A DNA stretch of 64,000 nt from Ramlibacter paludis. GTDB taxonomy: Bacteria > Pseudomonadota > Gammaproteobacteria > Burkholderiales > Burkholderiaceae_C. The notes under the pieces are model-generated. The model was given only the letters and a program-made list of their open reading frames with translations, ran no database searches and was not told where the DNA came from. The position numbers were made by a program, and so were the translations under genes. The DNA lies in the NCBI RefSeq assembly GCF_022012305.1, contig NZ_JAKLTM010000001.1:1116001-1180000 (forward strand). The letters run 5' to 3'. Of the stretch, positions 53,729 to 62,654 are shown one piece after another (position 1 is the stretch's first letter; each line of letters begins with the position of its first letter).

Positions 53729-54841
53729 CTACCAGTCGAACAGGCTCAGGCCCAGACTCAGTACCGTCCGCCGCCGGTTGTAATCCAGCAGGCTGTCGCC
53801 GTACCCGGTGAACAGCTGCGTGTGCCACTGCAGGCTGCCGAAGTGCGAGCCCGTGAAGGGCGACTTGACGGGGATCATCCACTGCAGGCGCGCCGAGCCG
53901 CGGTCCATCCGCTTCAAGGTGGTGCGCCAGGTGAAGGAGAGCAGCTGGCCGCCGCCGGTGGTCCAGGTCGCCAGCAGTTCGCCGCGGCCCACGTAGTCGC
54001 TGATCTCGGGGTTGTCGTCGGTTGCGGGATCCTCCGACATCCGTTTCCACAGGCGGCCTTGCAGGCTCAGCCCGCCGGCATGCTCCGCGCCCGCCATCAG
54101 GTAGACGCGGTTCCAGCTGCGCGACAGCGGCAGGCTCTGGCCGTTGGACTGGTGCACGATGCCGACCCCGCCGTAGCGCAACGCCCAGCCGCCGGCCAGC
54201 GGCTGCGCGAAGGGATAGACGTAGAACACTTCCGGCTCGTGGTCGGTCACGCGGAAGGGCCGCGAGAGGTCGCCGGTGAACAGCTGCCAGTACGACTGCT
54301 GGGTGTAGCCGAACCAGAGCGAATCCTGCAGCGGACCGGGCCCGCTCAACATGCCTTCGCCCAGCTTGCTGCGCACCGAGAGCTGGATGCGCGTCTCGGT
54401 CGTGCGATAAGGGGCGTCGGCCGTCGCGTTGTTGGCCGGGTTGCCCGAAGTCGGCTGGTGGTTCACGCTGTCCGAAGCGATGACCGACAGGCTGATCGGG
54501 CGGTAGCTGCGGATGCCGAAGGTGCCGCAACTGGTCGTGCGTTCCAGCTCCCAGAAGCGCGAGAGCTCCGAGGCCTGCGGATCGTGGCAGCCTTGTTCTT
54601 CGTCGCGGTTCCCCGGCGCGATGGCCACGGTGGCGGTCGTGGCGGCCGGTGTCGAAGCGGAGGCGGCGGCCGCCGGCGGCGGCGCCTGCCGGCCGGCCCA
54701 GGCGTCGAAGCAGGCGAGCCTTTCCTTGTCGCTGCCGATGGCGGCACAGGATTGCCAGCCGGCCGCTTGCTGCGCTTGCGCCGGCACGGTCGCGGCCAGC
54801 AGCGCCAGCAGCAGGCCGCCGGCGGTGAATTTCCATTGCAT
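53729..54841 (-). CDS. pldA: Outer-membrane phospholipase A
   Basis: 370 residues. Signal peptide (about 1-24), a Cys-containing N-terminal region and Ala/Pro linker (to about 85), then the 12-strand barrel. The active site H230-Q-S232-N-G and SRSWNR matches the PldA motif HxSNG...SRSWNR. It hydrolyses phospholipids that reach the outer leaflet of the outer membrane. The N-terminal extension (C32, C44; SDKERLACFDAWAG) is not in E. coli PldA but common in betaproteobacteria. GGGAGA lies before the ATG at 54841. Confidence 0.92.
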   Translation of the reverse strand: MQWKFTAGGLLLALLAATVPAQAQQAAGWQSCAAIGSDKERLACFDAWAGRQAPPPAAAASASTPAATTATVAIAPGNRDEEQGCHDPQASELSRFWELERTTSCGTFGIRSYRPISLSVIASDSVNHQPTSGNPANNATADAPYRTTETRIQLSVRSKLGEGMLSGPGPLQDSLWFGYTQQSYWQLFTGDLSRPFRVTDHEPEVFYVYPFAQPLAGGWALRYGGVGIVHQSNGQSLPLSRSWNRVYLMAGAEHAGGLSLQGRLWKRMSEDPATDDNPEISDYVGRGELLATWTTGGGQLLSFTWRTTLKRMDRGSARLQWMIPVKSPFTGSHFGSLQWHTQLFTGYGDSLLDYNRRRTVLSLGLSLFDW

Positions 54842-54909
54842 GGGGTCTCCCTCGAGACGTGCGAGCTTAGCGTGCCGGCAGGGCAGGCTTTCACGAACGG
54901 GTGTGGCCG

Positions 54910-55791
54910 TCACCCGCGTTTCGGGAGCAGCGCCAGCGCCACCGCGCCCGCGCTGCAGGCCATCGCCAGCAGTTCGATCGGCCCGAGCGGCTCGCCGCGC
55001 ACGATCGCGCCGGTGAGCATGGCAACGACCGGCACCATCACCGAACCCAGGCCCGCGATGTGCGCCGGCAGCAGGCCGACGATGGCGAACCAGGTCACGT
55101 TGCCGAGGGCCATGGGCATGATGGTGATGTAGGCGACCACCAGGATCGACTGCCACGACGGCATAAACCAGGCGCCGCCGAACCACAGCGCACCCACGCC
55201 GATCGGCACCGCGGCGATCAGCAGCTGCCAGCCGGTCAGCACCAGCGGCGGCACCGGCGGCGGGTTGCGCTTCAGGAGGATGGTGCCGCCGGCCCAGCCG
55301 ATGGCCGCCACGATGCCCGCGGCGAATCCGAGCGGCGCCTCGGCGTACGCATGCAAGCCGCGCCAGGCCAGCAGCGCCACCGCCATGAATCCGAGGAACA
55401 GCGCGAGGAGCGAGCGGCGCTCCAGCTTCTGCCGCAGGAACACCGCGCCCAGCAAGGCGGCCCACAACGGCATGGTGAAGCCCAGCACCGCGGCCTGGCC
55501 GGACGGAATCAGCACCGCCGAATAGGTGCTGGCGATGTTCCACACCACCAGGTAGGTGAGCGCCGCGGCGACGGTGGTCTTCCAGTAGGCGCGCGGAATG
55601 GCGAGGCTCTGCCCCTTGGCCCGGGCCACCGCCAGCAGCAGCGAGCCGGCGCCGACCAGCGACACGAAGCGGAAGGTCCACACCGACAGTTCGCGAACCG
55701 CCAGGGGGAAAAGGGTCCAGTTGGTGCCCCAGACGAGGGTGAGGACGGCAATCAGCGGCAGCGCCGCGCGCAGGGGGAGGGCTTGGGGCAT
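54910..55791 (-). CDS. EamA/DMT-superfamily transporter
   Basis: 293 residues with about ten transmembrane helices in two EamA repeats (about 10-145 and 150-290), for example LTLVWGTNWTLFPLAVREL, LLALFLGFMAVALLAW, IVAAIGWAGGTILLKRN and VMVPVVAMLTGAIVRGEPLG. Exporters of amino acids or metabolites belong here; the substrate cannot be told. Separate from its neighbours by 34 and 68 bases; same strand as the kinase upstream. Confidence 0.92.
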   Translation of the reverse strand: MPQALPLRAALPLIAVLTLVWGTNWTLFPLAVRELSVWTFRFVSLVGAGSLLLAVARAKGQSLAIPRAYWKTTVAAALTYLVVWNIASTYSAVLIPSGQAAVLGFTMPLWAALLGAVFLRQKLERRSLLALFLGFMAVALLAWRGLHAYAEAPLGFAAGIVAAIGWAGGTILLKRNPPPVPPLVLTGWQLLIAAVPIGVGALWFGGAWFMPSWQSILVVAYITIMPMALGNVTWFAIVGLLPAHIAGLGSVMVPVVAMLTGAIVRGEPLGPIELLAMACSAGAVALALLPKRG

Positions 55792-55825
55792 GGACGCCCA
55801 TCGTAGCCGCGCGCGGCGGCTGCAC

Positions 55826-57388
55826 TCAGCCGGGCCGGCCCAATCGCTCCAGTTCGCGGAACACCAGCTCGGGATCCACCGGCTTGGCGAGGTGCAGGTC
55901 GAAGCCGGCTTCCAGCGCCGCCGCCTTGTCCTCCGCGGTGCCGTAGCCGGTCAGCGCCATGAACAAGGTGTCCGCCATCCCGGGGTCGGTGCGCAGTTCG
56001 CGCGCCACGTCGTAGCCGCTCATGCCGGGCAGGCCGATGTCGCACAGCAGCGCGTCGGGCCGGCGTTCGCGCGCCGCCGCGACGGCCTCCGGCCCCGAAT
56101 GGGCCACGCGCACTTCGTAGCCCGAAAACTCCAGCAGCATGCGCAGCGTTTCGGCAGCGTCCTCGTTGTCCTCGGCCAGCAGCACGTGCAGCTTCTGGCC
56201 GCCGGGGTCGGGCGCGGATCCGTCGCTCGTCGCAGCCTCGTCGGCAGTTTCTTCCTGCGGCGGGTCGCAAGCCGGCAGCGTGACCACGAAGCGGCTGCCG
56301 CGGCCCTGGCCGTCGGAGAGCGCCTGCACCTCGCCGTCGTGCAGCTTCACCAGCTCGTTCACCATGGCGAGGCCGAGGCCCAGGCCGCCGCGCGCGCGGT
56401 CCAGCGTGCGGTCGGCCTGCACGAAGGGCTGGAAGACGTAGGCCAGGTCCGCAGGCTGGATGCCGTCGCCTTCGTCGGTGACCGCGAGACTGGCCTGGCC
56501 GCCGGCGCGCGCCACTTCCAGCAGCACGCGGGTGCCGGGCGGCGAGAACTTGATGGCGTTGTCCAACAGGTTCTCGACCACCTGGCCCAGGCGCGTGGCA
56601 TCGCCGTCGACCCAGACCGGCTGGGGCGCGTCGACTTCCAGCCGCACTTCGCGCTGCACGGCGCTGCCCTGGTGCGCTTCGGCGCAGCGGCGCGCCAGGT
56701 CCGCCAGGTCCAGCGGCGCCCGGTCCAGCTCGATCTTGCCGCGCGTGAGGCGCGACACGTCGAGCAGCTGGGAAATCACGCTGCCCATGTGCGCGACCTG
56801 GCGCTCCACCACCTCGGTCAGGTGGCGTTGCCGCGGGGTCGCGGCTTCGGCACCCAGGGCGCGCGCCGCGTAACGCACCGGCGTGAGCGGGTTGCGCAAT
56901 TCGTGCGCCAGCATGGCGAGGAATTCGTCCTTGCGCCGCGCTTCCTCGCGCTGCTGGTCCAGCAGGCGGCGCACCTGGAACTGGCGGTCGCGCGCGCGCA
57001 AGGCGCTGGCCACGGCCGTTGCGAGATCGCCCAGCGCCATGGGCCGCGTCAGCAGCGTGACGTTGCCCAGCGCGGCCAGCCGCGCAGGCGCCGGCGACAC
57101 CTGCTCGCGCTGGGCGACCACGAGGATCGGCAGGTCGGACCAGGCGGGCTGGTGCTGCAGCCGGGCCTGCAACCAAGCGACCAGCGGCGCCGTCATGACT
57201 TCCTCGGCAATCAGCAGTGCGCCCGCCTCGTCGCACAGCTGGTCGCGCAGGTCGTCCGCGTCGCGGCAGCGCCGGCAGCGGTGGCCGTGGTCGTGGAGGA
57301 CGCGGCAACTGAGTTCGCCGTCGCGGCCGGGCGCGAGCACGAGCACCTCCGCCTGCTCGTCCCGCGGGAGGCCGGCCCGGGCGTTCAT
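55826..57388 (-). CDS. Hybrid histidine kinase with N-terminal pseudo-receiver, coupled to KaiC-like ATPase
   Basis: 520 residues. Residues about 12-135 look like a receiver fold that lacks the phospho-Asp: LLIAEE stands where LLLLD is expected. A short coil leads to HisKA with H162 in LAHELRNPLTPVR, HATPase (NLLDNAIKFSPPG; GLGLGLAMVNELVKLHDG) and a true C-terminal receiver with D450 in LCDIGLPGMSGYD. The start overlaps the stop of the KaiC-like gene by 4 bases. A pseudo-receiver at the N-terminus recalls CikA/KaiA-type clock proteins, although there it is found elsewhere in the chain. Likely output kinase of that ATPase. Confidence 0.9.
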   Translation of the reverse strand: MNARAGLPRDEQAEVLVLAPGRDGELSCRVLHDHGHRCRRCRDADDLRDQLCDEAGALLIAEEVMTAPLVAWLQARLQHQPAWSDLPILVVAQREQVSPAPARLAALGNVTLLTRPMALGDLATAVASALRARDRQFQVRRLLDQQREEARRKDEFLAMLAHELRNPLTPVRYAARALGAEAATPRQRHLTEVVERQVAHMGSVISQLLDVSRLTRGKIELDRAPLDLADLARRCAEAHQGSAVQREVRLEVDAPQPVWVDGDATRLGQVVENLLDNAIKFSPPGTRVLLEVARAGGQASLAVTDEGDGIQPADLAYVFQPFVQADRTLDRARGGLGLGLAMVNELVKLHDGEVQALSDGQGRGSRFVVTLPACDPPQEETADEAATSDGSAPDPGGQKLHVLLAEDNEDAAETLRMLLEFSGYEVRVAHSGPEAVAAARERRPDALLCDIGLPGMSGYDVARELRTDPGMADTLFMALTGYGTAEDKAAALEAGFDLHLAKPVDPELVFRELERLGRPG

Positions 57389-58878
57389 CGGGTGGCCAGG
57401 TCTTCGTTGCGGCCGCGCCAGTCGGGCTGGCCCGACAGCACGCCGTGGAACTCGTGCAGCGCGTCGCCGATGTGCACGCCCGGCGGCGCGATCGACAGCT
57501 CGCGGATCAACACTTCGTGCGGGCCGCAGCGGCGCTTGACCACGGAGGCCGCACGCCGCACCGCGCCGCTGGCCTCGAAGTAGCGCAGCGCGATGGCCGC
57601 GTCGGCCAGGTAGCTCACGTCCACCGGCATGCTGGGGCTTTCGCCGATCATGCCCTGCTGGTTCATCGTCAGCAGCGTCACCACGTTGCGCAGCGCCAGG
57701 TACGTCAGCAGCTCGTGCATGTGCATGGCCAGGTGCGATTCGTCGGGCATGCCGGCCATGTAGCCGTTGAGCGAGTCGATCACCACCAGCCGCGCGTCCT
57801 GCTCCTCGACGTGGGCGCGGACCATGTGCGCGAATTCGCCGGGCGAGAACTCGGCCGGGTTGACCTGCACGATCTCCACCTGCCGCGCTTCGATCCGCTC
57901 GCGCAGCGGCATCTGCAGGCCGTCGGTCCGCGCCAGGTAGGCGCGCTTGGTCTCGTCGAACAGGTAGATGACGGCGCGTTCGCCGCGCCCGGCACTCGCC
58001 AGTGCGAACTGGCTGCACAAGGTGCTCTTGCCGGCGCCGGACGGGCCCATCACCAGCAGGCTGGAGCCGCGGTCGAGACCGCCGCCCAGCATCTGGTCCA
58101 GTGCGGGAATGCCGCTCGCGATTTCCGCGCGGTCCTCGGGCAAGGCGTGCTCGCTGGCGTTCAGGCGCGGATAGACCACGAGGCCGCCGGTCTTGAGTGC
58201 CACGTCGTGAAAGCCTTCGCGGTAATCCACCCCGCGCAGCTTGTGCACCCGCAGGCGGCGCCGCGGCTTGCCGTAGTCGGGAGCCGCCTGGTACAGGCCG
58301 ATGATGCCGTGCACGACGCCTTCCCCGGCCGGGTCGCTCGGCTGCTCCAGGCCGTGCTCCTGGATCAGCAGCACGGTGGCGCCCATGCCGGCGAAGTGCT
58401 CGCGCAGCTGCAGCAGCTGGCGGCGGTAGCGCAGCGGGTCGCGAGCCAGCAGCTTGATGTCGGAAAAGGGATCGAACACCACGCGGCGGGGGCGCACCCG
58501 GGCGGCGACGTCCATGATGGCGCGCGTCACGTCGTGCAGCTCGATGTCGCCCGGCGCGAAGAAGGAGTACTCGGTGTCCTGCAGCGCGCCGCCTTCGGAG
58601 CCGGCTTGCGACACGTTGACGATGTTCACGCCGGCCAGGTCCCAGCCGTGCGCGCGGGCGGTGGAGCGCAGCTGCGACTCGGTTTCGGACAAGGTGCACC
58701 ACAGCACTGTCTCGCCGCGCCGCACGCCCTCCAGCAGGAACTGCAGGCCCAGCGTGGTCTTGCCGGCGCCGGACGCGCCTTCCAACAGGTACAGCTGGCC
58801 GCTGGGCAGCCCACCCTTGAGGATGTCGTCGAGCCCGGCAATGCCGGTCGGGTCGATGGCGGGGCGGTCTGGCTGCAT
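57385..58878 (-). CDS. KaiC-like double-RecA ATPase (second copy)
   Basis: 497 residues. Two RecA lobes: Walker A GASGAGKT (34-41) and GPSGAGKS (278-285). The expected acidic pairs are altered to S-E-T-E in CI (TLSETESQ) and D308-E309 in CII (LFDETK). At the position of cyanobacterial S431/T432 it has S422-Y423 (VSYLAD), so the threonine site is tyrosine. No C-terminal extension. It overlaps the hybrid kinase start by 4 bases and has no kaiB beside it, unlike the 32-34 kb locus. Role inferred: ATP/ADP- or light/energy-linked signalling through its kinase. Confidence 0.9.
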   Translation of the reverse strand: MQPDRPAIDPTGIAGLDDILKGGLPSGQLYLLEGASGAGKTTLGLQFLLEGVRRGETVLWCTLSETESQLRSTARAHGWDLAGVNIVNVSQAGSEGGALQDTEYSFFAPGDIELHDVTRAIMDVAARVRPRRVVFDPFSDIKLLARDPLRYRRQLLQLREHFAGMGATVLLIQEHGLEQPSDPAGEGVVHGIIGLYQAAPDYGKPRRRLRVHKLRGVDYREGFHDVALKTGGLVVYPRLNASEHALPEDRAEIASGIPALDQMLGGGLDRGSSLLVMGPSGAGKSTLCSQFALASAGRGERAVIYLFDETKRAYLARTDGLQMPLRERIEARQVEIVQVNPAEFSPGEFAHMVRAHVEEQDARLVVIDSLNGYMAGMPDESHLAMHMHELLTYLALRNVVTLLTMNQQGMIGESPSMPVDVSYLADAAIALRYFEASGAVRRAASVVKRRCGPHEVLIRELSIAPPGVHIGDALHEFHGVLSGQPDWRGRNEDLATR

Positions 58879-59051
58879 CCTGGGGCCTCTTGTTCGTATC
58901 GGGCGATGCTCGCGGAACCGGCCGTGTGCCGGACGGGAAGCAGCGAGCGAGCGGCGGACGGCCGGGAACAATGGCTGGGGTAGGCAGCCGCTGACGCGTG
59001 CAAGGGCCAGCCGACAGGCCGTGTGCGGCGATGCGGGAGAATTCAGGCGCC

Positions 59052-59828
59052 ATGACGCACCCGCCTTACGAACCCCCGCGCTACGGCGCCGACGGCGGCA
59101 TCGCCCGCATCACGCTGGCGCGTCCCGCCTACCGCAACCGCCTGCACAACGAGGACCTGGAACGCCTGCTGGCCCTGTTCGCGCAGGTGGATGCGGACGA
59201 GAGCATCCGCGTGGTGGTGCTGACGGCGGAGGTGCTGGCGCAGCGGCCGGTCTTCAGCGCGGGTTACCACACCGGCGAATTCGAAGCGGGCAAGCCGGCC
59301 GCGAACTTCGAGCAGGTGGCGCAGGCGCTGGAGCGGCTGCGGCCGCTGACGGTCTGCGCCCTGAACGGCAGCGTCTACGGCGGCGCCACCGACCTGGTGC
59401 TGGCGTGCGACTTCGCGCTCGGCGCCGAGGGCATCGAGATGCGCATGCCGGCGGCGGCGCTGGGGCTGCACTACTACGCGAGCGGCCTGGTGCGCTACGT
59501 GTCGCGGCTCGGGGTGACGGTGGCGAAGCGGGCCTTCCTGAGCGGCCAGGCGCTCGATGCGCAGACGTTGCTGCGGGTGGGCTACCTGCAGGAGCTGGTC
59601 CCGCCCGAGCGGCTGGAGGCGCGCGTGAACGAGTTCGCCGCGCACCTGGCGACACTGGCGCCGCTGGCCGCGCAGTCGATGAAGCAGTCGCTCAACGAAA
59701 TCGCGCGCGGCGAGTACGACGTGGCGCGGCTGCGCGCGCGCGAGCAGGCGAGCGTCGACAGCGAGGATTTTGCCGAGGGACGCCGGGCGTTCGCGGAGCG
59801 GCGCAAGCCGGTGTGGAAAGGGCGCTGA
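59052..59828 (+). CDS. Enoyl-CoA hydratase/isomerase family protein with altered catalytic residues
   Basis: 258 residues, crotonase fold. Oxyanion-hole segments are VFSAGYHTGEF and ALNGSVYGGATDLVLACDF. The two catalytic glutamates of rat enoyl-CoA hydratase (E144, E164) correspond to D114 (GGATDL) and A134 (MPAAAL), so ordinary hydration is unlikely; isomerase, hydrolase or decarboxylase chemistry is possible. CoA-linked substrate is still expected. Divergent from the KaiC-like gene and convergent with the SDR (3 bases apart). Confidence 0.85.
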   Translation: MTHPPYEPPRYGADGGIARITLARPAYRNRLHNEDLERLLALFAQVDADESIRVVVLTAEVLAQRPVFSAGYHTGEFEAGKPAANFEQVAQALERLRPLTVCALNGSVYGGATDLVLACDFALGAEGIEMRMPAAALGLHYYASGLVRYVSRLGVTVAKRAFLSGQALDAQTLLRVGYLQELVPPERLEARVNEFAAHLATLAPLAAQSMKQSLNEIARGEYDVARLRAREQASVDSEDFAEGRRAFAERRKPVWKGR

Positions 59829-59831
59829 GGC

Positions 59832-60620
59832 TCAGACCACCATGGGGGTCGATGCGCCATCCATCGACAGGATCGCCCCCGAGATGTAGCCGGCGCGCGG
59901 CGAGGCCAGGAACACCACCGCATTGGCGATGTCTTCCGGCTGCGCGAGTCGCCCGAGCGGCAGCTTGCTTTCGGCCTGCTTCAGCACGTCTTCGGCGCTG
60001 GTGTTGCGCAGGCGGGCATCCGCTGCGAGGCCCTCGGCCAGCCGGTCGGTGAGGGTCAGCGTCGGATTCACCGCATTCACCCGCACGCCCTTCGGTCCCC
60101 AGGCGGCGGCCAGTCCGGCGCTGGCCAGCATCAGCGCCGCGTTCGCCGCGCCGCCCGCGATGTGCGTCGTGGTCGCGATCTTGCCGCCCATGCCCACCAC
60201 GTTCACGATCGCCCCGCCGCCGCGCGCGCCCATGCGCTTGACCAGCGGGTCCATCACGTGGACGTAGGTGAAGAACTTGGCCTGCATGGCGTCGTGCCAG
60301 GCTTGCGGCTCGAGCTCGTGGAAGGGCGTGCGGCGCGCGGCGCCCGCCGAATTGACGAGGATGTCGACCGGGCCGCGTTCCTTCTCGGCCTGGTCGATCA
60401 TGGCCAGCGCCGCGGTTGCGTCCGTGAGGTCGGCGGCCAAGGCGCCCACCTCGGCCTTGCCGGAGCGCAGGCTGGCGCAGGCCCGGTCGGCGCGCGCCGC
60501 GTCGCGGCCGACGATGGTGACCTTGCAGCCTTCCCGCAGGAATTCCGCCGCGCAGGCATAGCCGATGCCGCGCGTGCCGCCGGTGATGAGCACGTGTTTG
60601 CCGGTGAGTTCGAGGTTCAT
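59832..60620 (-). CDS. SDR-family protein lacking the YxxxK catalytic motif
   Basis: 262 residues. The cofactor motif TGGTRGIG (13-20) and NSAGA are intact, and the C-terminus (GVRVNAVNPTLTLTDRL, PEDIANAVVFLASPRAGYIS) is typical. Where Tyr and Lys of YxxxK should be there are G156 and N160 (HIAGGAANAALM), and the catalytic Ser region reads VVGMGG. It therefore cannot use the usual proton relay. It may act with a different acid, bind nucleotide as a regulator, or be a lyase-like member. Lies 10 bases behind the MFS gene, so probably in an operon with it and an upstream hydrolase. Confidence 0.88.
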   Translation of the reverse strand: MNLELTGKHVLITGGTRGIGYACAAEFLREGCKVTIVGRDAARADRACASLRSGKAEVGALAADLTDATAALAMIDQAEKERGPVDILVNSAGAARRTPFHELEPQAWHDAMQAKFFTYVHVMDPLVKRMGARGGGAIVNVVGMGGKIATTTHIAGGAANAALMLASAGLAAAWGPKGVRVNAVNPTLTLTDRLAEGLAADARLRNTSAEDVLKQAESKLPLGRLAQPEDIANAVVFLASPRAGYISGAILSMDGASTPMVV

Positions 60621-60630
60621 GCCCGCATTG

Positions 60631-60688
60631 TCATCCCCGCGGAGGCGGGGAGCCAGGGTGCCCTGGATTCCCGCCTTCGCGGGAATGA
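60631..60688. repeat. REP-like element of three hairpins
   Basis: CCCCGC-GGAG-GCGGGG (60635-60650), CCAGGG-TG-CCCTGG (60653-60666) and ATTCCCGC-CTTC-GCGGGAAT (60667-60686) follow each other, enclosed by TCAT/ATGA ends (60631-60634 and 60685-60688). This is the widespread proteobacterial repeat whose translation reads HSREGGNP. It occupies the end of the MFS gene and its stop codon. Confidence 0.85.
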
Positions 60689-61863
60689 CGGAGCCGCAAC
60701 GCGCGCGCGAACCACCAGCCCGCAATCGCCAGCCCCACCGCCGGCGCCAGCAGCATCGGTCCTGCCCCGAAGCGGTCGAACACCGTTCCGGCCCAGCTCA
60801 CCCCCACCGCCTGCCCGGTGAACAGGCAGAAGGCGAACAGCGCCACCGAGGTTCCGCGCACGCTGGGCACCATCTGCGTGGCGTTGGTCTGCAAGGTGTT
60901 GTGGTACAGGTAGGTGCCGAAGCCGAGCACCAGCGAAACCGGGCCCGCGACCCAGCCCAGCGGCGACACGTAGAGCGCCACGAAGGACGCGCACATCGCG
61001 ATGCCGCCCCACCACACCATGCGCCGCTCGCCGAAGCGCTGCACGATGCGCCGTGCCGAAACGGCGTACAACAGCCCGCCCACCGCATTGAGGGCCAGCA
61101 GCCCGGAAGCGGCCGACAGCGTGAGGCCATGGCGCTGCTGCAGGTAGGCCGGCAGGTAGGCCATGGGCCCGAGCAGCAGCAGGCCTTCCACCGCAACGGC
61201 GACCAGCACCTTTCGCGCCCAGGGTTCGCGCAGCACGGTGGTCAGCTGGGCGATGACGGCCACCCTCTTGCCGGAGTTCGAGATCGGTGCCGCGATGTTG
61301 CGCAGGTTGAGCGCCAGCAGCACGGCCACGACGACATAGCCCGCGCACAGCGTGAGGAAGGCGCCGCGCCAGCCCCAGCTCGAATCGGCGAACAACCCGC
61401 CCGCCAGCTGGCCGGCCATCATCCCGGACAAGGTGCCCAGCAGCATGCGCGCCAGCGTGGCCTGCCTCTGCTCGTACGGCACGGCGTCGCCGATGAAGGC
61501 CATCGACAGCGGAATCACGCCGGCCGCGGCGATGCCCCACAGCATGCGCAGGCCGACCAGCGCATCGAAGCCGGGCGCGAAGGCGCAGGCGAGCGAGCCG
61601 AGCGCGCAGCCGAAGAGCGCGATGCAGATGAGGCGCGCCTTGCCGTAGCGGTCGCCGAGCGGCCCGAAAGCCAGCTGCGACAGTCCGTAGGCGACGGCGA
61701 AGGTCAGCACCACGCGCCCCGCCGTGCCCGCGCTGATGCCGAAGTCGTGCGACAGGCGCGGGATCAGGCTGTCGCAGATGCGCAGCGCTGCGCCGCTGAA
61801 GAAGCCGGCCAGCGCCAGCAGCGTGATGGCCGTGCGCAGGCTGCGGTCGGGAGCGGCGTTCAC
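60631..61863 (-). CDS. MFS transporter with repeat-derived C-terminus
   Basis: 410 residues, about twelve transmembrane helices. Family marks are the loop-2/3 motif GPLGDRYGKARLI and the matching half (SARRIVQRFGERRM). Starts at a GTG that overlaps the upstream hydrolase stop (GTGA). The last 19 residues (RHSREGGNPGHPGSPPPRG) come entirely from the REP-like element, so the native end was about W-F-A-R-A-L-R-L. Middle gene of hydrolase - MFS - SDR; the substrate is probably an organic acid or aromatic compound handled by the neighbours, not determinable. Confidence 0.92.
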   Translation of the reverse strand: MNAAPDRSLRTAITLLALAGFFSGAALRICDSLIPRLSHDFGISAGTAGRVVLTFAVAYGLSQLAFGPLGDRYGKARLICIALFGCALGSLACAFAPGFDALVGLRMLWGIAAAGVIPLSMAFIGDAVPYEQRQATLARMLLGTLSGMMAGQLAGGLFADSSWGWRGAFLTLCAGYVVVAVLLALNLRNIAAPISNSGKRVAVIAQLTTVLREPWARKVLVAVAVEGLLLLGPMAYLPAYLQQRHGLTLSAASGLLALNAVGGLLYAVSARRIVQRFGERRMVWWGGIAMCASFVALYVSPLGWVAGPVSLVLGFGTYLYHNTLQTNATQMVPSVRGTSVALFAFCLFTGQAVGVSWAGTVFDRFGAGPMLLAPAVGLAIAGWWFARALRLRHSREGGNPGHPGSPPPRG

Positions 61864-62624
61864 GCGCGGCGCAGGAAAGCGGTCGCCGCGGCGATCACCG
61901 TGTCGGGCTGGTCCTTGTGCGGCGAGTGGCCGCAGGCGGGCAGTTCGAGCAGCTCGGCCTGGGGCACCCGGCGCGCGATGCCGCGCACCTGCTCCAGCGT
62001 GCCGTATTCGTCGTCCACGCCTTGCACCGCCAGCAGCGGGCAGCGGATGGCCGCGAGTTCTTCCTCGATGGACCAGTCGCGGAACGCGGGGGACAGCCAG
62101 ATGTCGTTCCAGCCCCAGAAGGCCGAGTCGACGTCGTCGTGGTAGCGCGCGAGCCGCGCCCGCAAGTCCGTGTTGCGATAAGCCTCCCGGGCCTGCGCAA
62201 TGCTGGTCACGGAGACTTCTTCCACCAGGATGTGCGGCGCCAGCACGATCGCTCCGCGCAAGGCCTGCGGAAACGCGGCGGCGTAGAGCAGGGCGATGGA
62301 GCCGCCGTCGCTGTGGCCGAACAGCCAGGGCCGCTCGACCTCCAGCGCGCGCAGCAAGGCGGGCAGAACTTCGCGCGCCTGGCGGTGCATGAAGTCGGGC
62401 TGCCACTGCTCGCCGGCGGCGCGCGGCGTCGACTTGCCGTAGCCCGGCCGCGAGTAGACCAGGCCGCGCACGCCGGCCGCGTCGCACAGCCGCGCCGGGA
62501 AGTCGCGCCACATCGCCACGGAGCCCAGGCCCTCGTGCAGGAACACGACGACGGGCGCCGCCCGCTCCCTGTTGCCGACCCACTGGTATTCGATGCGGAC
62601 CCCGTCCAACGCCACGTTCTGCAT
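61860..62624 (-). CDS. Alpha/beta hydrolase (serine type)
   Basis: 254 residues. Oxyanion motif FLHEGLGSVAMW, nucleophile in LFGHSDGGSIAL, acid in VQGVDDEYGT and histidine in PACGHSPHKDQP. Resembles MhpC/TodF-like hydrolases of ring-cleavage products and lactonases. Its stop overlaps the MFS start, and its start is 30 bases from the divergent DAHP synthase start. The operon with a transporter and an SDR suggests uptake and breakdown of one compound, inferred. Confidence 0.88.
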   Translation of the reverse strand: MQNVALDGVRIEYQWVGNRERAAPVVVFLHEGLGSVAMWRDFPARLCDAAGVRGLVYSRPGYGKSTPRAAGEQWQPDFMHRQAREVLPALLRALEVERPWLFGHSDGGSIALLYAAAFPQALRGAIVLAPHILVEEVSVTSIAQAREAYRNTDLRARLARYHDDVDSAFWGWNDIWLSPAFRDWSIEEELAAIRCPLLAVQGVDDEYGTLEQVRGIARRVPQAELLELPACGHSPHKDQPDTVIAAATAFLRRA

Positions 62625-62654
62625 GGCGGAAAGTGTATGCGGTACGCTTGCCGC

